A stretch of DNA of 64,000 bases from positions 620,001-684,000 of the forward strand of contig NZ_VFIO01000001.1 in assembly GCF_007858365.1 (NCBI RefSeq). The letters are read 5' to 3'. The stretch is from Pseudomonas saxonica. GTDB lineage: Bacteria; Pseudomonadota; Gammaproteobacteria; Pseudomonadales; Pseudomonadaceae. The position numbers and the translations under genes were made by a program. Of this stretch, positions 17,082 through 26,750 are shown piece by piece. Within the stretch, counting starts at the first letter, position 1. Each line of letters begins with the position of its first letter. The notes beneath the pieces were generated by a model. The model ran no database searches. It saw only the letters and a list, made by a program, of their open reading frames with translations, and was not told the origin of the DNA.

Positions 17082-19397
17082 ATGGACATAAGACTCACCC
17101 ATCGCCTGTCTTATAAACAGGCAAGGTTGACAGTGCTGGTCGGCTTCATTCTGGGCACCATACTGAGCGTGGTGCAAATTGGGATCGATTATGCCAGTGA
17201 AAACGCCGCCATCAATCGTGAAATCCAATCCCTTTTAGATATCAGTCATAATCCGGCGTCGCGAATTGCTTACAACCTGGACTCAGAACTTGCACAAGAA
17301 CTGGTAATGGGTCTGCTGCGTTCACCGGCCATCACCGGCGCCAAAATCAGCGACAACGATAAAAATGTCCTCGCCGCCGTCCAGGAACAACCCGAAAGCG
17401 GCCGCTTCCGGGCGCTCAGTGATTTTTTGTACGGCTCCACGCGCAGCTTTGATGACAGGCTTTATTTCAATCACCTACCCGAACTAAGCGTCGGTGAGTT
17501 GCACCTTGAGGTGGATACATTCCCTTTTGGAAGCCGGTTCCTGCATCGCGCCGAAATTACGTTGCTCAGCGGTTTTGCCCGCAGTTTTTTGCTGACGTTC
17601 ATTCTTCTGGGCCTGTTCTATTTGATGCTCACGCAGCCATTGGTGCGGGTCATTCGTGCCCTCAGCAGCAGTAAACCCGGAGACCCGCAACAACCACGCA
17701 TTCAGTGCCCACCTCGACACGAAGATGACGAAATTGGTGTTTTGGTCAACGCCGCCAATCAGCAATTTGACGCAGTCGCGCGAGAAATCGAGCAGCGACG
17801 CAACGCAGAAAATCGCCTGAATGAATATTTGTCCCAACTCGAAGACATGGTCAAGGCGCGCACCCAGGAACTCGAAGCGATCAATAGACGCCTCAGCCAG
17901 TCAAATGAAGAGCTGGAAGCCGCGCGCAGCACCGCGTTGAAAATGGCTCAGGCGCGCTCTGCGTTCCTGGCCGCAATGAGCCACGAAATACGCACACCTC
18001 TGAACGGGCTTCTGGGCATGCTGGCATTGTGTTTGGACAGCCCACTGAACGCTGAGCAACACCAGCAACTGTCGATTGCCCATGACTCAGGCAAAGTACT
18101 GGTCGAACTGCTCAATGATATTCTCGACCTGTCGAAATTCGACGCCGGGCAGTTGGAGCTTGAACATATAGCATTCGACCTGGGAACCCTGGTTGAAGAC
18201 ACTGCCAATCTGCTCTCGCAAAATGCAGCCCCCAGCGTTGAGCTGACCTGCTTGATTGACCCGCAATTTCCGGCACTGGTACTGGGTGACCCCACACGCG
18301 TACGCCAAATCGTCAGCAATCTCTTATCCAACGCCCTGAAGTTCACTCGCTTCGGCCGTGTCGATGTGCGTTTAAGCGCACACGACGACAAGGTCAGTAT
18401 CCAGGTGTGCGACACCGGTATCGGTATTGCACAAGAAGCTCAGATACGTATCTTCAGCCCATTCACTCAGGCCGGGGCCGGTATCAATCGCCAATATGGC
18501 GGTACCGGGCTGGGATTGGCGCTTACCCGCAGCCTGTGCGAAGTCATGAAGGGTCGCCTGACTATCAGTTCCGAAATTGGTTTTGGCAGTCAGTTTTGTG
18601 CTGAGCTTCCCTTGCCTTGCCATACCCCGGCGATCAGTCTTGCTCCGCTGTCAGGGCAAGTGATTGCAGTCAGCGCTGAAGGCAGCGGCCTGAATGAACT
18701 GTTAAAAAGCTATTTGCCCCTCTGGGGCCTGCAATATAGCCGTTACAACCTCGGCACTTCATTGGTCGGCATTGACCTGAATCTGTTGATAACCGACTGC
18801 CCTGAATGCTTGCTTGGCGTCCGTCCAGCCATCACTGCGCCTATTCTGCTGGTCACCGCCTATGGCAATTTTATGCCGGGCGATCAAGTCAATGCTCTGG
18901 CACCGCTGCTGCAGAAAGCCAGACCACTGTCACGCCACGCGCTTTATCATGCGCTGCAGCATTTGTTGCATAAAGGCGGCGACGACAACCTCAGTGTGCA
19001 AGTCAGCAATTTGCCCAGCAAACATCGCGCTCGAATATTGCTGGTAGAAGATAACCCTGTGAACCAGTTAGTCGCTAAAGGGATGCTCAGCAAGCTAGGC
19101 TGCGAAGTGGTGATTGCAGCTCATGGCGGCGAAGCCTTGACCCTTCTGGAAGACGATTTGTTTGATCTGGTGCTGATGGACTGCAACATGCCGGTAATGG
19201 ATGGCTATGAGACCAGCCGTCAAATCCGCCAGAGCAGTCGTTGGTCAGAGCTGCCGATTGTTGCCTTGACGGCCAATGCCATGCCCGAGGAGCGGGAGCG
19301 CTGCCGCTCCGCGGGCATGAATGACTACCTGGCCAAACCGTTCCGGCGTGAAGAACTGGCAGCCCTGCTGGATACATGGGTGCCACTCAAGGCGTAA
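17082..19397 (+). CDS. Hybrid sensor histidine kinase/response regulator (SagS-like)
   Basis: A 771-residue membrane kinase. TM1 is at about 15-35, a periplasmic sensor domain extends to about 165, and TM2 is near 175-195. A linker coiled coil leads to HisKA with H301 in AAMSHEIRTPLNG, HATPase (GTGLGLALTRS), a degenerate receiver-like stretch, and a C-terminal receiver with D700 in LVLMDCNMPVMDG. The gene lies beside gpx-msrB-alaA, where P. aeruginosa has sagS (PA2824), a biofilm-switch kinase, so orthology is likely but rests on gene order and architecture. The ATG at 17082 (MDIRLTHRL) is preferred over TTG/ATG codons 60-70 bases upstream because conserved sequence begins here. Confidence 0.85.
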   Translation: MDIRLTHRLSYKQARLTVLVGFILGTILSVVQIGIDYASENAAINREIQSLLDISHNPASRIAYNLDSELAQELVMGLLRSPAITGAKISDNDKNVLAAVQEQPESGRFRALSDFLYGSTRSFDDRLYFNHLPELSVGELHLEVDTFPFGSRFLHRAEITLLSGFARSFLLTFILLGLFYLMLTQPLVRVIRALSSSKPGDPQQPRIQCPPRHEDDEIGVLVNAANQQFDAVAREIEQRRNAENRLNEYLSQLEDMVKARTQELEAINRRLSQSNEELEAARSTALKMAQARSAFLAAMSHEIRTPLNGLLGMLALCLDSPLNAEQHQQLSIAHDSGKVLVELLNDILDLSKFDAGQLELEHIAFDLGTLVEDTANLLSQNAAPSVELTCLIDPQFPALVLGDPTRVRQIVSNLLSNALKFTRFGRVDVRLSAHDDKVSIQVCDTGIGIAQEAQIRIFSPFTQAGAGINRQYGGTGLGLALTRSLCEVMKGRLTISSEIGFGSQFCAELPLPCHTPAISLAPLSGQVIAVSAEGSGLNELLKSYLPLWGLQYSRYNLGTSLVGIDLNLLITDCPECLLGVRPAITAPILLVTAYGNFMPGDQVNALAPLLQKARPLSRHALYHALQHLLHKGGDDNLSVQVSNLPSKHRARILLVEDNPVNQLVAKGMLSKLGCEVVIAAHGGEALTLLEDDLFDLVLMDCNMPVMDGYETSRQIRQSSRWSELPIVALTANAMPEERERCRSAGMNDYLAKPFRREELAALLDTWVPLKA

Positions 19398-19461
19398 ACA
19401 CTGTGACTGCCAGCCCTTTGGAAGGTTATCTCCTGCGGGGGGCTCGCTCGCTACGTGTCCT

Positions 19462-19950
19462 TCAGCTTTTATCCAGCAGTGCTTCAATGTCCGCTTTGAG
19501 CGCTTCAGGCTTGGTCGCCGGGGCAAAGCGCTTTACGCGTCCGTCAGGCTCAATCAGAAACTTGGTAAAGTTCCACTTGATCCCTTTGGAGCCCAAGACT
19601 CCCGGAGCCCGTTTTTTGAGCTCAATGAACAGCGGATGGGCATTCTGACCGTTGACCTCCACCTTCTTGAACAATGGAAAGGTCACGCCAAAATTCAATT
19701 CACAAAACTCGGAAATGGCCGCTTCATCTTCAGGTTCTTGCTTGCCGAACTGATTACACGGAAAACCAAGAATCACCAGCCCTTGGTCTTTATACGCTTG
19801 CCACAGTTTCTCAAGGCCTTTGTACTGCGGCGTGAAGCCACATTTGCTGGCGGTGTTGACCACCAACACGGCTTTACCCGCAAAGTCCGCCAGCGTCTTT
19901 TGCTCGCCGCCCAGCGTGGTGCAAGGAATAGTGAACAGTTTGTCAGTCAT
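19462..19950 (-). CDS. gpx: Glutathione peroxidase family protein (BtuE-like)
   Basis: A 162-residue thioredoxin-fold peroxidase. The catalytic Cys lies in [13 protein letters not shown], followed by [13 protein letters not shown] and the WNFTKFLI motif, the three landmark motifs of the GPx family. It is a cysteine (not selenocysteine) enzyme that reduces hydrogen or organic peroxides with thioredoxin or glutathione. GAGGCTG lies about 7 bases before the ATG. It is immediately downstream of msrB on the same strand (20 bp gap), forming an oxidative-damage pair. In P. aeruginosa the MarR regulator gene ospR sits next to gpx; no such gene is here. Confidence 0.92.
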   Translation of the reverse strand: MTDKLFTIPCTTLGGEQKTLADFAGKAVLVVNTASKCGFTPQYKGLEKLWQAYKDQGLVILGFPCNQFGKQEPEDEAAISEFCELNFGVTFPLFKKVEVNGQNAHPLFIELKKRAPGVLGSKGIKWNFTKFLIEPDGRVKRFAPATKPEALKADIEALLDKS

Positions 19951-19970
19951 TGTGCAGCCTCAGAGGCGGA

Positions 19971-20369
19971 CTAGCCGTGGCGGGGAACCAGGTTCAGGCA
20001 CACCGAGTTGATGCAGTAACGCAGCCCGGTGGGTGGAGGACCGTCTGGAAAGACATGACCCAGATGTGCATCGCACTTTGCACAGACCACCTCGGTTCGG
20101 ACCATGCCATGGCTGACATCACGAATCTCGACCATCGCACTGTCACCAATGGGTGCGTAAAAGCTCGGCCAGCCACAACCGGAATCAAACTTGGTGCTGG
20201 AATCGAACAGCGGCTCATCGCAGCAAATACAGTGATAAACCCCATCGGTTTTAGTCGCGTTGTATTTCCCCGAGAAAGGCCGCTCGGTGCCCTTGAGGCG
20301 GCAGACATTGTATTGCTCAGGATCAAGCATCGCCTTCCATTCTTCTTGGGTTTTACTTAACTTTTCCAT
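19971..20369 (-). CDS. msrB: Peptide-methionine (R)-S-oxide reductase MsrB
   Basis: A 132-residue MsrB. Zinc-binding CxxC pairs are in CICCDEP and [12 protein letters not shown], and the catalytic Cys is in [11 protein letters not shown] near the C-terminus. It repairs methionine-R-sulfoxide in proteins, with thioredoxin as reductant. The ATG at 20369 has GAGGTAG 4-6 bases upstream. A longer in-frame start 60 bases earlier lacks conservation. It is probably co-transcribed with gpx, and divergent from alaA across 222 bp. Confidence 0.94.
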   Translation of the reverse strand: MEKLSKTQEEWKAMLDPEQYNVCRLKGTERPFSGKYNATKTDGVYHCICCDEPLFDSSTKFDSGCGWPSFYAPIGDSAMVEIRDVSHGMVRTEVVCAKCDAHLGHVFPDGPPPTGLRYCINSVCLNLVPRHG

Positions 20370-20591
20370 GGTTCTACCTCTGCAACTGAAAAAGCCCGAC
20401 CAGTGGCTTTTCCAGGGATCGGGTGGCACGTATGATTGCGCCTCGTTATGCGCCAGTCTGGCACCCGCTCAATCTGCATACAAACGGATTCTTGAAGCAG
20501 GGCGGTGTTTGCCACTGCGTGAAAACGCAGAATTTCCCAGAGCTGTGGTACTCACACGGTCTGGATCGTTCATTTTCGGGATCACATCGCC

Positions 20592-21803
20592 ATGCAGGTC
20601 AGCAAATCAAACAAGCTCGCCAACGTCTGTTATGACATTCGCGGCCCAGTGCTAAAGCACGCCAAACGACTGGAAGAGGAAGGCCATCGCATCCTCAAGC
20701 TGAATATCGGCAACCCGGCGCCCTTTGGTTTTGAAGCGCCGGATGAAATCCTTCAGGACGTGATCCGCAATCTGCCAACGGCGCAAGGCTACAGTGACTC
20801 AAAAGGCCTCTTCAGCGCGCGCAAGGCCGTCATGCAGTACTACCAGCAAAAACAGGTCGAAGGCGTCGGTATCGAAGACGTTTACCTGGGTAATGGTGTG
20901 TCCGAACTGATCGTGATGTCACTGCAAGCCTTGCTCAACAATGGCGACGAAGTGCTGGTGCCGGCACCGGACTACCCTCTGTGGACCGCCGCCGTAACAC
21001 TGGCTGGCGGCCATCCCGTGCACTACCTGTGCGACGAACAGGCCAATTGGTGGCCCGACCTGGCTGACATCAAGGCCAAGATCACCCCCAATACCAAGGC
21101 TATGGTCATCATCAACCCCAATAACCCGACGGGGGCTGTGTACTCCAAAGAAGTGCTGCTGGGCATGCTCGAACTGGCGCGCCAGCACAACCTGGTGGTG
21201 TTTTCGGACGAGATCTACGACAAGATTCTTTACGATGATGCAGTGCACATCTGCACCGCATCATTGGCACCCGATGTGTTGTGCCTGACCTTCAACGGCC
21301 TGTCCAAGTCGTACCGGGTGGCAGGTTTCCGCTCCGGCTGGATCGCCATCTCCGGCCCCAAGCACAATGCTCAAAGTTACATTGAAGGCATCGACATGCT
21401 GGCCAATATGCGCCTGTGCGCAAACGTACCCAGCCAACATGCCATTCAAACCGCACTCGGTGGCTATCAGAGCATTAATGATCTGGTGCTGCCAAACGGG
21501 CGCCTTCTGGAACAGCGTAACCGCACCTGGGAACTGCTGAACGACATCCCGGGGGTCAGCTGTGTCAAACCGATGGGCGCACTTTATGCCTTCCCACGCA
21601 TCGATCCAAAAGTCTGCCCGATCCTCAACGATGAAAAATTCGTTCTGGACCTGCTGCTTTCGGAAAAACTATTGGTGGTTCAAGGCACCGCGTTCAACTG
21701 GCCATGGCCAGATCACTTCCGCGTTGTAACCTTGCCGCGCGTCGATGAATTGGACATGGCCATCGGTCGAATCGGAAGTTTTCTTAAAAACTACCGTCAG
21801 TAA
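20592..21803 (+). CDS. alaA: Alanine/glutamate-pyruvate aminotransferase AlaA
   Basis: A 403-residue fold-type I PLP aminotransferase. The PLP lysine is in FNGLSKSYRVAGFRSGW, NPNNPTGAVY binds the cofactor/substrate carboxylate, and the N-terminal LKLNIGNPAPFGFEAP is characteristic of the YfbQ/AlaA group. It transfers the amino group from glutamate to pyruvate to make alanine in the cytoplasm. Full length. It stands alone, with a 9-bp hairpin 12 bp after the stop. Confidence 0.9.
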   Translation: MQVSKSNKLANVCYDIRGPVLKHAKRLEEEGHRILKLNIGNPAPFGFEAPDEILQDVIRNLPTAQGYSDSKGLFSARKAVMQYYQQKQVEGVGIEDVYLGNGVSELIVMSLQALLNNGDEVLVPAPDYPLWTAAVTLAGGHPVHYLCDEQANWWPDLADIKAKITPNTKAMVIINPNNPTGAVYSKEVLLGMLELARQHNLVVFSDEIYDKILYDDAVHICTASLAPDVLCLTFNGLSKSYRVAGFRSGWIAISGPKHNAQSYIEGIDMLANMRLCANVPSQHAIQTALGGYQSINDLVLPNGRLLEQRNRTWELLNDIPGVSCVKPMGALYAFPRIDPKVCPILNDEKFVLDLLLSEKLLVVQGTAFNWPWPDHFRVVTLPRVDELDMAIGRIGSFLKNYRQ

Positions 21804-22116
21804 TTTCATCCTGTGCTGTGCGATGACAGAAAAGTCGCACAGCATGTGTCGAATTAAATATTCTTCATTTCCTCCCTCGCCCCGCAAAATCCACGGCCAA
21901 CGTTTTTTTTGAAACCCCTAATATCCCGGTTTTGCTGGCTATGACTCAGCAATCCCCCAAAAAAAAGCCAATTACTTTATTAGGAAATTTCTTGCACGTG
22001 ACTAGAATTCATTTGTAGGACACAGTTTGAAATAGTCGCTCGGTTGAATAGCCTGTGGCAGCACCTTATATACCCGCATGCGGCAACACCTTTAAGACGA
22101 GGAGATTCTTACAACC
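21804..22116. other. Intergenic region between alaA and htpX
   Basis: This 313-bp AT-rich stretch has no supported gene. A 9-bp perfect hairpin (21815-21823 GCTGTGCGA with 21835-21843) near the alaA stop may end that transcript, but it lacks a T-run. The right part must carry the htpX promoter, and I cannot pick out a convincing -35/-10 or heat-shock promoter. Confidence 0.4.
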
Positions 22117-23004
22117 ATGATGCGCATTCTGCTGTTTTTGGCCACTAACCTGGCGGTCGTGCTGATTGCCAGCATTACCTTGAGCCTGTTCGGCTTTGAC
22201 GGGTTCATGGCGGCCAACGGGGTTGATCTGAACCTCAGTCAGCTATTGATATTCTGTGCCGTCTTTGGTTTTGCTGGGTCTTTGTTCTCACTCTTCATAT
22301 CCAAATGGATGGCGAAGATGAGCACCAGCACCCAAGTGATTACTCAACCACGTACCCGCCATGAACAATGGCTGATACAGACTGTTGAGCAGCTCTCGCG
22401 AGAAGCTGGGATCAAGATGCCCGAAGTGGGTATTTTCCCGGCCTATGAGGCGAACGCCTTTGCCACCGGCTGGAACAAAAATGACGCGTTGGTCGCGGTG
22501 AGTCAGGGTTTGCTGGAGCGTTTTTCGCCTGACGAAGTAAAAGCCGTTCTGGCCCACGAAATTGGTCACGTCGCCAACGGCGATATGGTGACACTGGCGC
22601 TGATTCAGGGCGTGGTGAACACCTTCGTGATGTTTTTCGCCCGTATCATCGGCAACTTTGTCGACAAAGTCGTGTTCAAGAACGACGAAGGCCGCGGGAT
22701 TGCTTACTACGTAGCGACCATCTTCGCCGAACTGGTTCTGGGCTTCCTCGCCAGCGCCATCGTGATGTGGTTCTCGCGCAAACGTGAATTCCGCGCTGAC
22801 GAAGCCGGTGCTCATTTGGCGGGTACCACCGCCATGATCAGTGCTCTGCAGCGCCTGCGCTCCGAACAGGGCTTGCCGGTGCATATGCCGGACACAATGG
22901 CTGCATTTGGTATCAATGGCGGGCTCAAGCAAGGTTTGGCACGGATGTTCATGAGCCATCCACCCCTTGAAGAACGCATCGACGCACTGCGTCGCCGCGG
23001 CTAA
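22117..23004 (+). CDS. htpX: Heat-shock protease HtpX (M48B membrane metalloprotease)
   Basis: A 295-residue integral membrane zinc protease. There are two N-terminal TM helices (about 1-25 and 40-60), the catalytic HEIGH motif in [14 protein letters not shown], a second TM pair (about 160-220), and the third zinc ligand Glu in EFRADEAGA. It degrades damaged inner-membrane proteins together with FtsH. GAGGAGA precedes the start; ATG codons at 22117 and 22120 are adjacent. It is transcribed alone and is followed by a strong terminator. Confidence 0.95.
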   Translation: MMRILLFLATNLAVVLIASITLSLFGFDGFMAANGVDLNLSQLLIFCAVFGFAGSLFSLFISKWMAKMSTSTQVITQPRTRHEQWLIQTVEQLSREAGIKMPEVGIFPAYEANAFATGWNKNDALVAVSQGLLERFSPDEVKAVLAHEIGHVANGDMVTLALIQGVVNTFVMFFARIIGNFVDKVVFKNDEGRGIAYYVATIFAELVLGFLASAIVMWFSRKREFRADEAGAHLAGTTAMISALQRLRSEQGLPVHMPDTMAAFGINGGLKQGLARMFMSHPPLEERIDALRRRG

Positions 23005-23030
23005 AACCTGCGGCAAACGCCGAAAAAGAA

Positions 23031-23057
23031 AAAGGGTGACGCTGGTCACCCTTTTTT
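23031..23057. terminator. Bidirectional rho-independent terminator between htpX and tpm
   Basis: GGGTGAC, loop GCTG, then GTCACCC followed by TTTTTT. The preceding AAAAAG run makes it work on both strands for the convergent genes. Confidence 0.9.
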
Positions 23058-23067
23058 GTGCCTGCAT

Positions 23068-23733
23068 TTAGCTATTGGCTGCTTTATTCAGCCGATAGAC
23101 ACGCTCAACCAGACGCGTAACGCCACCCTTGAGAAATTTCCACTCCTGATCAAGAACGTCCGGCTGCTCGACTACCTCCAGTGACCAGGCAGGACACAGA
23201 AGGCTTTCAACTTCTGCGTGCGGCACTGAAAAGGGCGGGCCTTTCATCTGTGACTGGTCGTAATCGAGCGTTATCAATAAGCCTTTGCACCCGTTCGGGA
23301 GAATCTGTGTCAGGCGCCCCGCATACGCGGCACGCATCTCCACAGGTAAGGCAATCATTGCCGCGCGGTCATAGAACGCCGAACAGTCAGCCACGTCTGC
23401 CGCCGACAGCGCAAAAATATCCCCGCACATAATCCTCACAGGGCCGGCCTCATAGACCTTGAAGGCACCCTGCTGCCGGATGTTGGGCATGACCTTCTGC
23501 TCAGCGAAAAACTGCTCTACGGCCGTCTGCGAGAGCTCTATGCCCAACACGTCATACCCTTGGGCCGCCAACCAGCTTAAATCGAGACTTTTGCCACAAA
23601 GAGGCACCAGAACGCGACTGCCCTGCGCCACATCCAGTGTGGGCCACAAACGTCTCAAGTAAGGGTTGACCTCTTGAAGATGAAAGCCGATCTGATTGCG
23701 CTCCCATCGGTGGTGCCAAAATTCGGGCTGCAT
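23068..23733 (-). CDS. tpm: Thiopurine S-methyltransferase
   Basis: A 221-residue SAM-dependent methyltransferase. The N-terminal [14 protein letters not shown] and the SAM-site [16 protein letters not shown] are hallmarks of the bacterial TPMT family. In Pseudomonas, Tpm also methylates selenium and tellurium oxyanions. AAGGTGA lies just upstream of the start. It is convergent to htpX with a shared terminator, and divergent from the dioxygenase gene. Confidence 0.94.
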   Translation of the reverse strand: MQPEFWHHRWERNQIGFHLQEVNPYLRRLWPTLDVAQGSRVLVPLCGKSLDLSWLAAQGYDVLGIELSQTAVEQFFAEQKVMPNIRQQGAFKVYEAGPVRIMCGDIFALSAADVADCSAFYDRAAMIALPVEMRAAYAGRLTQILPNGCKGLLITLDYDQSQMKGPPFSVPHAEVESLLCPAWSLEVVEQPDVLDQEWKFLKGGVTRLVERVYRLNKAANS

Positions 23734-23834
23734 GATTCACCTTTAAATTCGATAAATAAGCGCTAAAACTTATATTGGATTTAGATCAATGATCGGGATG
23801 AAGATGACCCATCTTAACCTTGAGGACATCGTTC

Positions 23835-24602
23835 ATGCTTCCCAGCCTGTATATCTCTCACGGCTCGCCGATGCTAGCGCTGGAACCGGGCGCCAGTGGC
23901 CCGGCGCTTGAGCGCTTGGCCGCCGAGTTACCACGGCCCAAAGCCATTGTGCTGGTTTCGGCGCACTGGGAAAGTGCTGACTTGCGAGTCGCCAGCCACC
24001 CTGCCCCGACAACCTGGCATGACTTCGGCGGTTTCCCGCCCGCCTTGTTTGCCGTGCAATACCCGGCCCCCGGTGAGCCGACGCTTGCGGCCCATGTTGT
24101 AGAGCTGCTTGGCGAGCATGGCCTGTCGGCCAGTCTTGACCCCAACCGACCTTTTGACCACGGCGCTTGGGTACCGCTATCGCTGATGTACCCGGCGGCG
24201 GATATTCCTGTGGTGCAAGTTTCCCTACCCAGCCTCCTTGGTCCAGCAGGCCAAACCCAGGTAGGACAGGCGTTGAGCGCTTTGCGCAATGAGGGGGTGC
24301 TGCTGATCGGTTCAGGCAGCATTACCCACAACCTGCGCGAACTTGATTGGCACGCAGGCACTGAAAATGCCTTGCCCTGGGCATTGGCCTTTCGTGAATG
24401 GATCATCGAAAAGCTGGCTGCCAACGACGAAGCGGCTCTGCATGATTACCGGCAGCTAGCGCCCTTTGCGGCACGAAACCACCCAAGCGAAGAGCACTTG
24501 CTGCCGCTATATTTTGCTCGCGGTGCCGGCGGCGATTTCAGTGTTGCGCACAAAGGGTGGACGCTGGGCGCGCTGGGAATGGATATTTATCGGTTTGGAT
24601 AA
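23835..24602 (+). CDS. DODA-type extradiol ring-opening dioxygenase (LigB/YgiD-like)
   Basis: A 255-residue protein. The N-terminal LYISHGSPMLAL supplies the first metal-ligand His, VSAHWES a second, and GSGSITHNLRE the catalytic-region His. These are features of 4,5-DOPA/aromatic extradiol dioxygenases of the class III LigB superfamily. The natural substrate in bacteria is uncertain. The ATG at 23835 with GAGGA 8 bases upstream is preferred over a TTG at 23820. It stands alone between tpm and the helicase gene. Confidence 0.86.
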   Translation: MLPSLYISHGSPMLALEPGASGPALERLAAELPRPKAIVLVSAHWESADLRVASHPAPTTWHDFGGFPPALFAVQYPAPGEPTLAAHVVELLGEHGLSASLDPNRPFDHGAWVPLSLMYPAADIPVVQVSLPSLLGPAGQTQVGQALSALRNEGVLLIGSGSITHNLRELDWHAGTENALPWALAFREWIIEKLAANDEAALHDYRQLAPFAARNHPSEEHLLPLYFARGAGGDFSVAHKGWTLGALGMDIYRFG

Positions 24603-24650
24603 TTCGCACAGTCGCTGACGAGGAACGAAGGCTCAGCACAAACCACAGGC

Positions 24651-24684
24651 AAAAAAAATCCCCGAACCAGTCGGGGATTTTTTT
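24651..24684. terminator. Bidirectional terminator between the dioxygenase and helicase genes
   Basis: An A-run, TCCCCGA, loop ACCAG, TCGGGGA and a T-run. The symmetric A/T flanks serve both convergent genes. Confidence 0.92.
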
Positions 24685-24708
24685 AGCGATCAATCACTGC
24701 AACAGTGA

Positions 24709-26379
24709 TTAATCTTCGCGGTAGCGACGCAGCTTGAGCTGCTTGCCAGCAACGCGGGTGTCTTTCAGTTTGGCCAGCAAACTTTCCAGACCCACTTCCG
24801 GCAACTCTACCAGGCTGAAGCTGTCACGCACCTGGATGCGACCGATCGCTTCACGTGCCAGGCCACCCTCGTTGAGGATAGCGCCCAGCAGGTTCTTGGC
24901 AGCGATGCCATCACGTGCGCCCAGCGCAGTACGGCAGCGAGCACGGCCTTCGGCCAATGGAACCGGAGCACGACGCTCACGATCACCACGGTCCGGACGG
25001 TCACCCGAACGCTCGGAACGCTCACGCGGTGCGCTGTTCGGCACCAGTGGACGCTCACGCTCGATAGCAGCCAGTGTCAGGGCCTGACCATTGGTTGCTT
25101 TACGCAGCAGGGCCGCGGCCAAAGCACGTGGGCTGCAACCGATATCGGCAATCAGACGATCCAGCAGATCACCATGAGTCGATTCAGCGTCAGCAACCAG
25201 CGGCGTCAGGCTGTTGGTCAACTTCTTGATGCGGGCATCAAGAACAGCTTGAGCATCCGGCAGGCGGACTTCAGCAACTTTCTGACCCGTTACACGCTCG
25301 ATCACTTGCAGCATGCGGCGCTCACGTGGAGTCACCAGCAACAATGCGCGACCTTCGCGACCGGCACGGCCAGTACGGCCGATACGGTGAACGTAGGACT
25401 CTGGATCGTAAGGCATGTCAACGTTGAACACGTGAGTGATACGTGGAACATCGAGACCACGGGCAGCAACGTCGGTCGCAACAACGATGTCCAGACGGCC
25501 ATCCTTGAGGGAGTCGATAACGCGCTCACGTTGGTTCTGAGCAATGTCACCGTTCAGCGCAGCAGCTTTATAGCCTTTGGCTTCAAGGGCACTGGCAAGA
25601 TCCAGGGTCGCTTGTTTGGTACGCACAAACATGATCAGCGCGTCGAAGTCTTCAACTTCCAGCAGGCTCAATACAGCCGAGGTCTTCTGGTCAGCGTGAA
25701 CCAACAGGTGAGCCTGTTCGATCGCGGTAACGGTCTGAGTCTTGGTCTGGATCTTCACGTGTTGCGGATCGCGCAGATGGCGTTCAGCAATGGCACGGAT
25801 CGACTGCGGCAAAGTTGCCGAGAACAGTACGGTCTGACGGGTTGCTGGCAAGGACTTGAAGATCACTTCAAGGTCGTCCATGAAACCCAGTTTGAGCATT
25901 TCGTCGGCTTCGTCGAGAACCAGGTGGTTCACAGTCGCCAATACTTTTTCGTCGCGACGCAGGTGGTCGCACAGACGGCCCGGAGTGGCGACAACGATCT
26001 GAGCGCCATTACGGATTGCTTTCAGTTGTGGGCCCATAGGGGCGCCGCCGTAAACGGCTACAACAGTAACGCCCGGCATTTGCTTGGCGTAGGTTTCGAA
26101 AGCGGTTGCTACTTGCAGCGCCAACTCACGGGTTGGCGCCAGGATCAGGGCTTGCGGCTCGCGCTTAGCAGGATCGATGCGATGCAGAATCGGCAGTGCG
26201 AACGCGGCGGTTTTACCCGTACCGGTTTGCGCCTGACCAATCATGTCGTGACCGGCCATAATGATCGGGATCGATTGATGCTGAATAGCCGAAGGTTCTT
26301 CGTAGCCAGTCGCTGCGACTGCTGCAAGAATGTTCGGATTAAGATTAAAAGCGGCGAAGCCGCCGGTTTCCTGGGTCAT
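24709..26379 (-). CDS. deaD: DEAD-box ATP-dependent RNA helicase DeaD/CsdA
   Basis: A 556-residue helicase. The Q-motif region FAAFNLNPNI leads to motif I AQTGTGKTAAF, motif Ia PTRELALQ, motif II VLDEADEM, motif III SATLP, motif V VATDVAARGLDVPR and motif VI HRIGRTGRAGR. A C-terminal DbpA-like RNA-binding extension follows a disordered Arg-rich stretch. It acts in ribosome assembly and mRNA turnover, especially in the cold. The ATG at 26379 has GAGGCAG 6 bases upstream; the frame is open a further 51 bases. A long structured leader precedes it. Confidence 0.93.
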   Translation of the reverse strand: MTQETGGFAAFNLNPNILAAVAATGYEEPSAIQHQSIPIIMAGHDMIGQAQTGTGKTAAFALPILHRIDPAKREPQALILAPTRELALQVATAFETYAKQMPGVTVVAVYGGAPMGPQLKAIRNGAQIVVATPGRLCDHLRRDEKVLATVNHLVLDEADEMLKLGFMDDLEVIFKSLPATRQTVLFSATLPQSIRAIAERHLRDPQHVKIQTKTQTVTAIEQAHLLVHADQKTSAVLSLLEVEDFDALIMFVRTKQATLDLASALEAKGYKAAALNGDIAQNQRERVIDSLKDGRLDIVVATDVAARGLDVPRITHVFNVDMPYDPESYVHRIGRTGRAGREGRALLLVTPRERRMLQVIERVTGQKVAEVRLPDAQAVLDARIKKLTNSLTPLVADAESTHGDLLDRLIADIGCSPRALAAALLRKATNGQALTLAAIERERPLVPNSAPRERSERSGDRPDRGDRERRAPVPLAEGRARCRTALGARDGIAAKNLLGAILNEGGLAREAIGRIQVRDSFSLVELPEVGLESLLAKLKDTRVAGKQLKLRRYRED

Positions 26380-26750
26380 GGGTCTGCCTCTAAGTGCATC
26401 CGCAAAGACCCATGCTCCAAAGCTGCGCATGCCGTGTAAGACTCAAGAGTCGCCCTGGCTGCTTTGTCGGCGGGGATTTGCGAAAACGTTTAAATGAATG
26501 GAGCGTTCAGGGTTGTCCGCGAAACGGACGAGCAGCCGAAGCGTGCTTCGGGAAATGCGACACCTAAACGTGGCCCGGCTAAAGGCCGGCGCGCACTATA
26601 CCGGATTTATCAAAAAAAAGAAGCGCTTTTTTAAGACAAAATAGCCTGTATGCCTCTATAGGCCGGGCTTCAACGATATTTTTCGGTTTAAAAAATCATC
26701 AAACGCCTGCCTGCACGGGAGCAAAGGCTAAAACGATTCATCTTTACACC
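26380..26750 (-). promoter_or_regulatory. Long leader/promoter region of deaD
   Basis: A 371-bp gene-free stretch. Read on the minus strand it contains TATAGT (about 26597) as a candidate -10, preceded by T-rich sequence without a good -35, then a GC hairpin formed by CCGGC/GCCGG around 26573-26590. That implies a 5' UTR of about 200 nt, reminiscent of long regulatory leaders of deaD/csdA cold-shock transcripts. No ORF of note lies within it. Confidence 0.4.

Noticed and set aside
25174..26439. 421-codon plus-strand frame opposite deaD
   Set aside because: Shadow of the helicase gene; composition is atypical for a protein and all helicase motifs are on the other strand.
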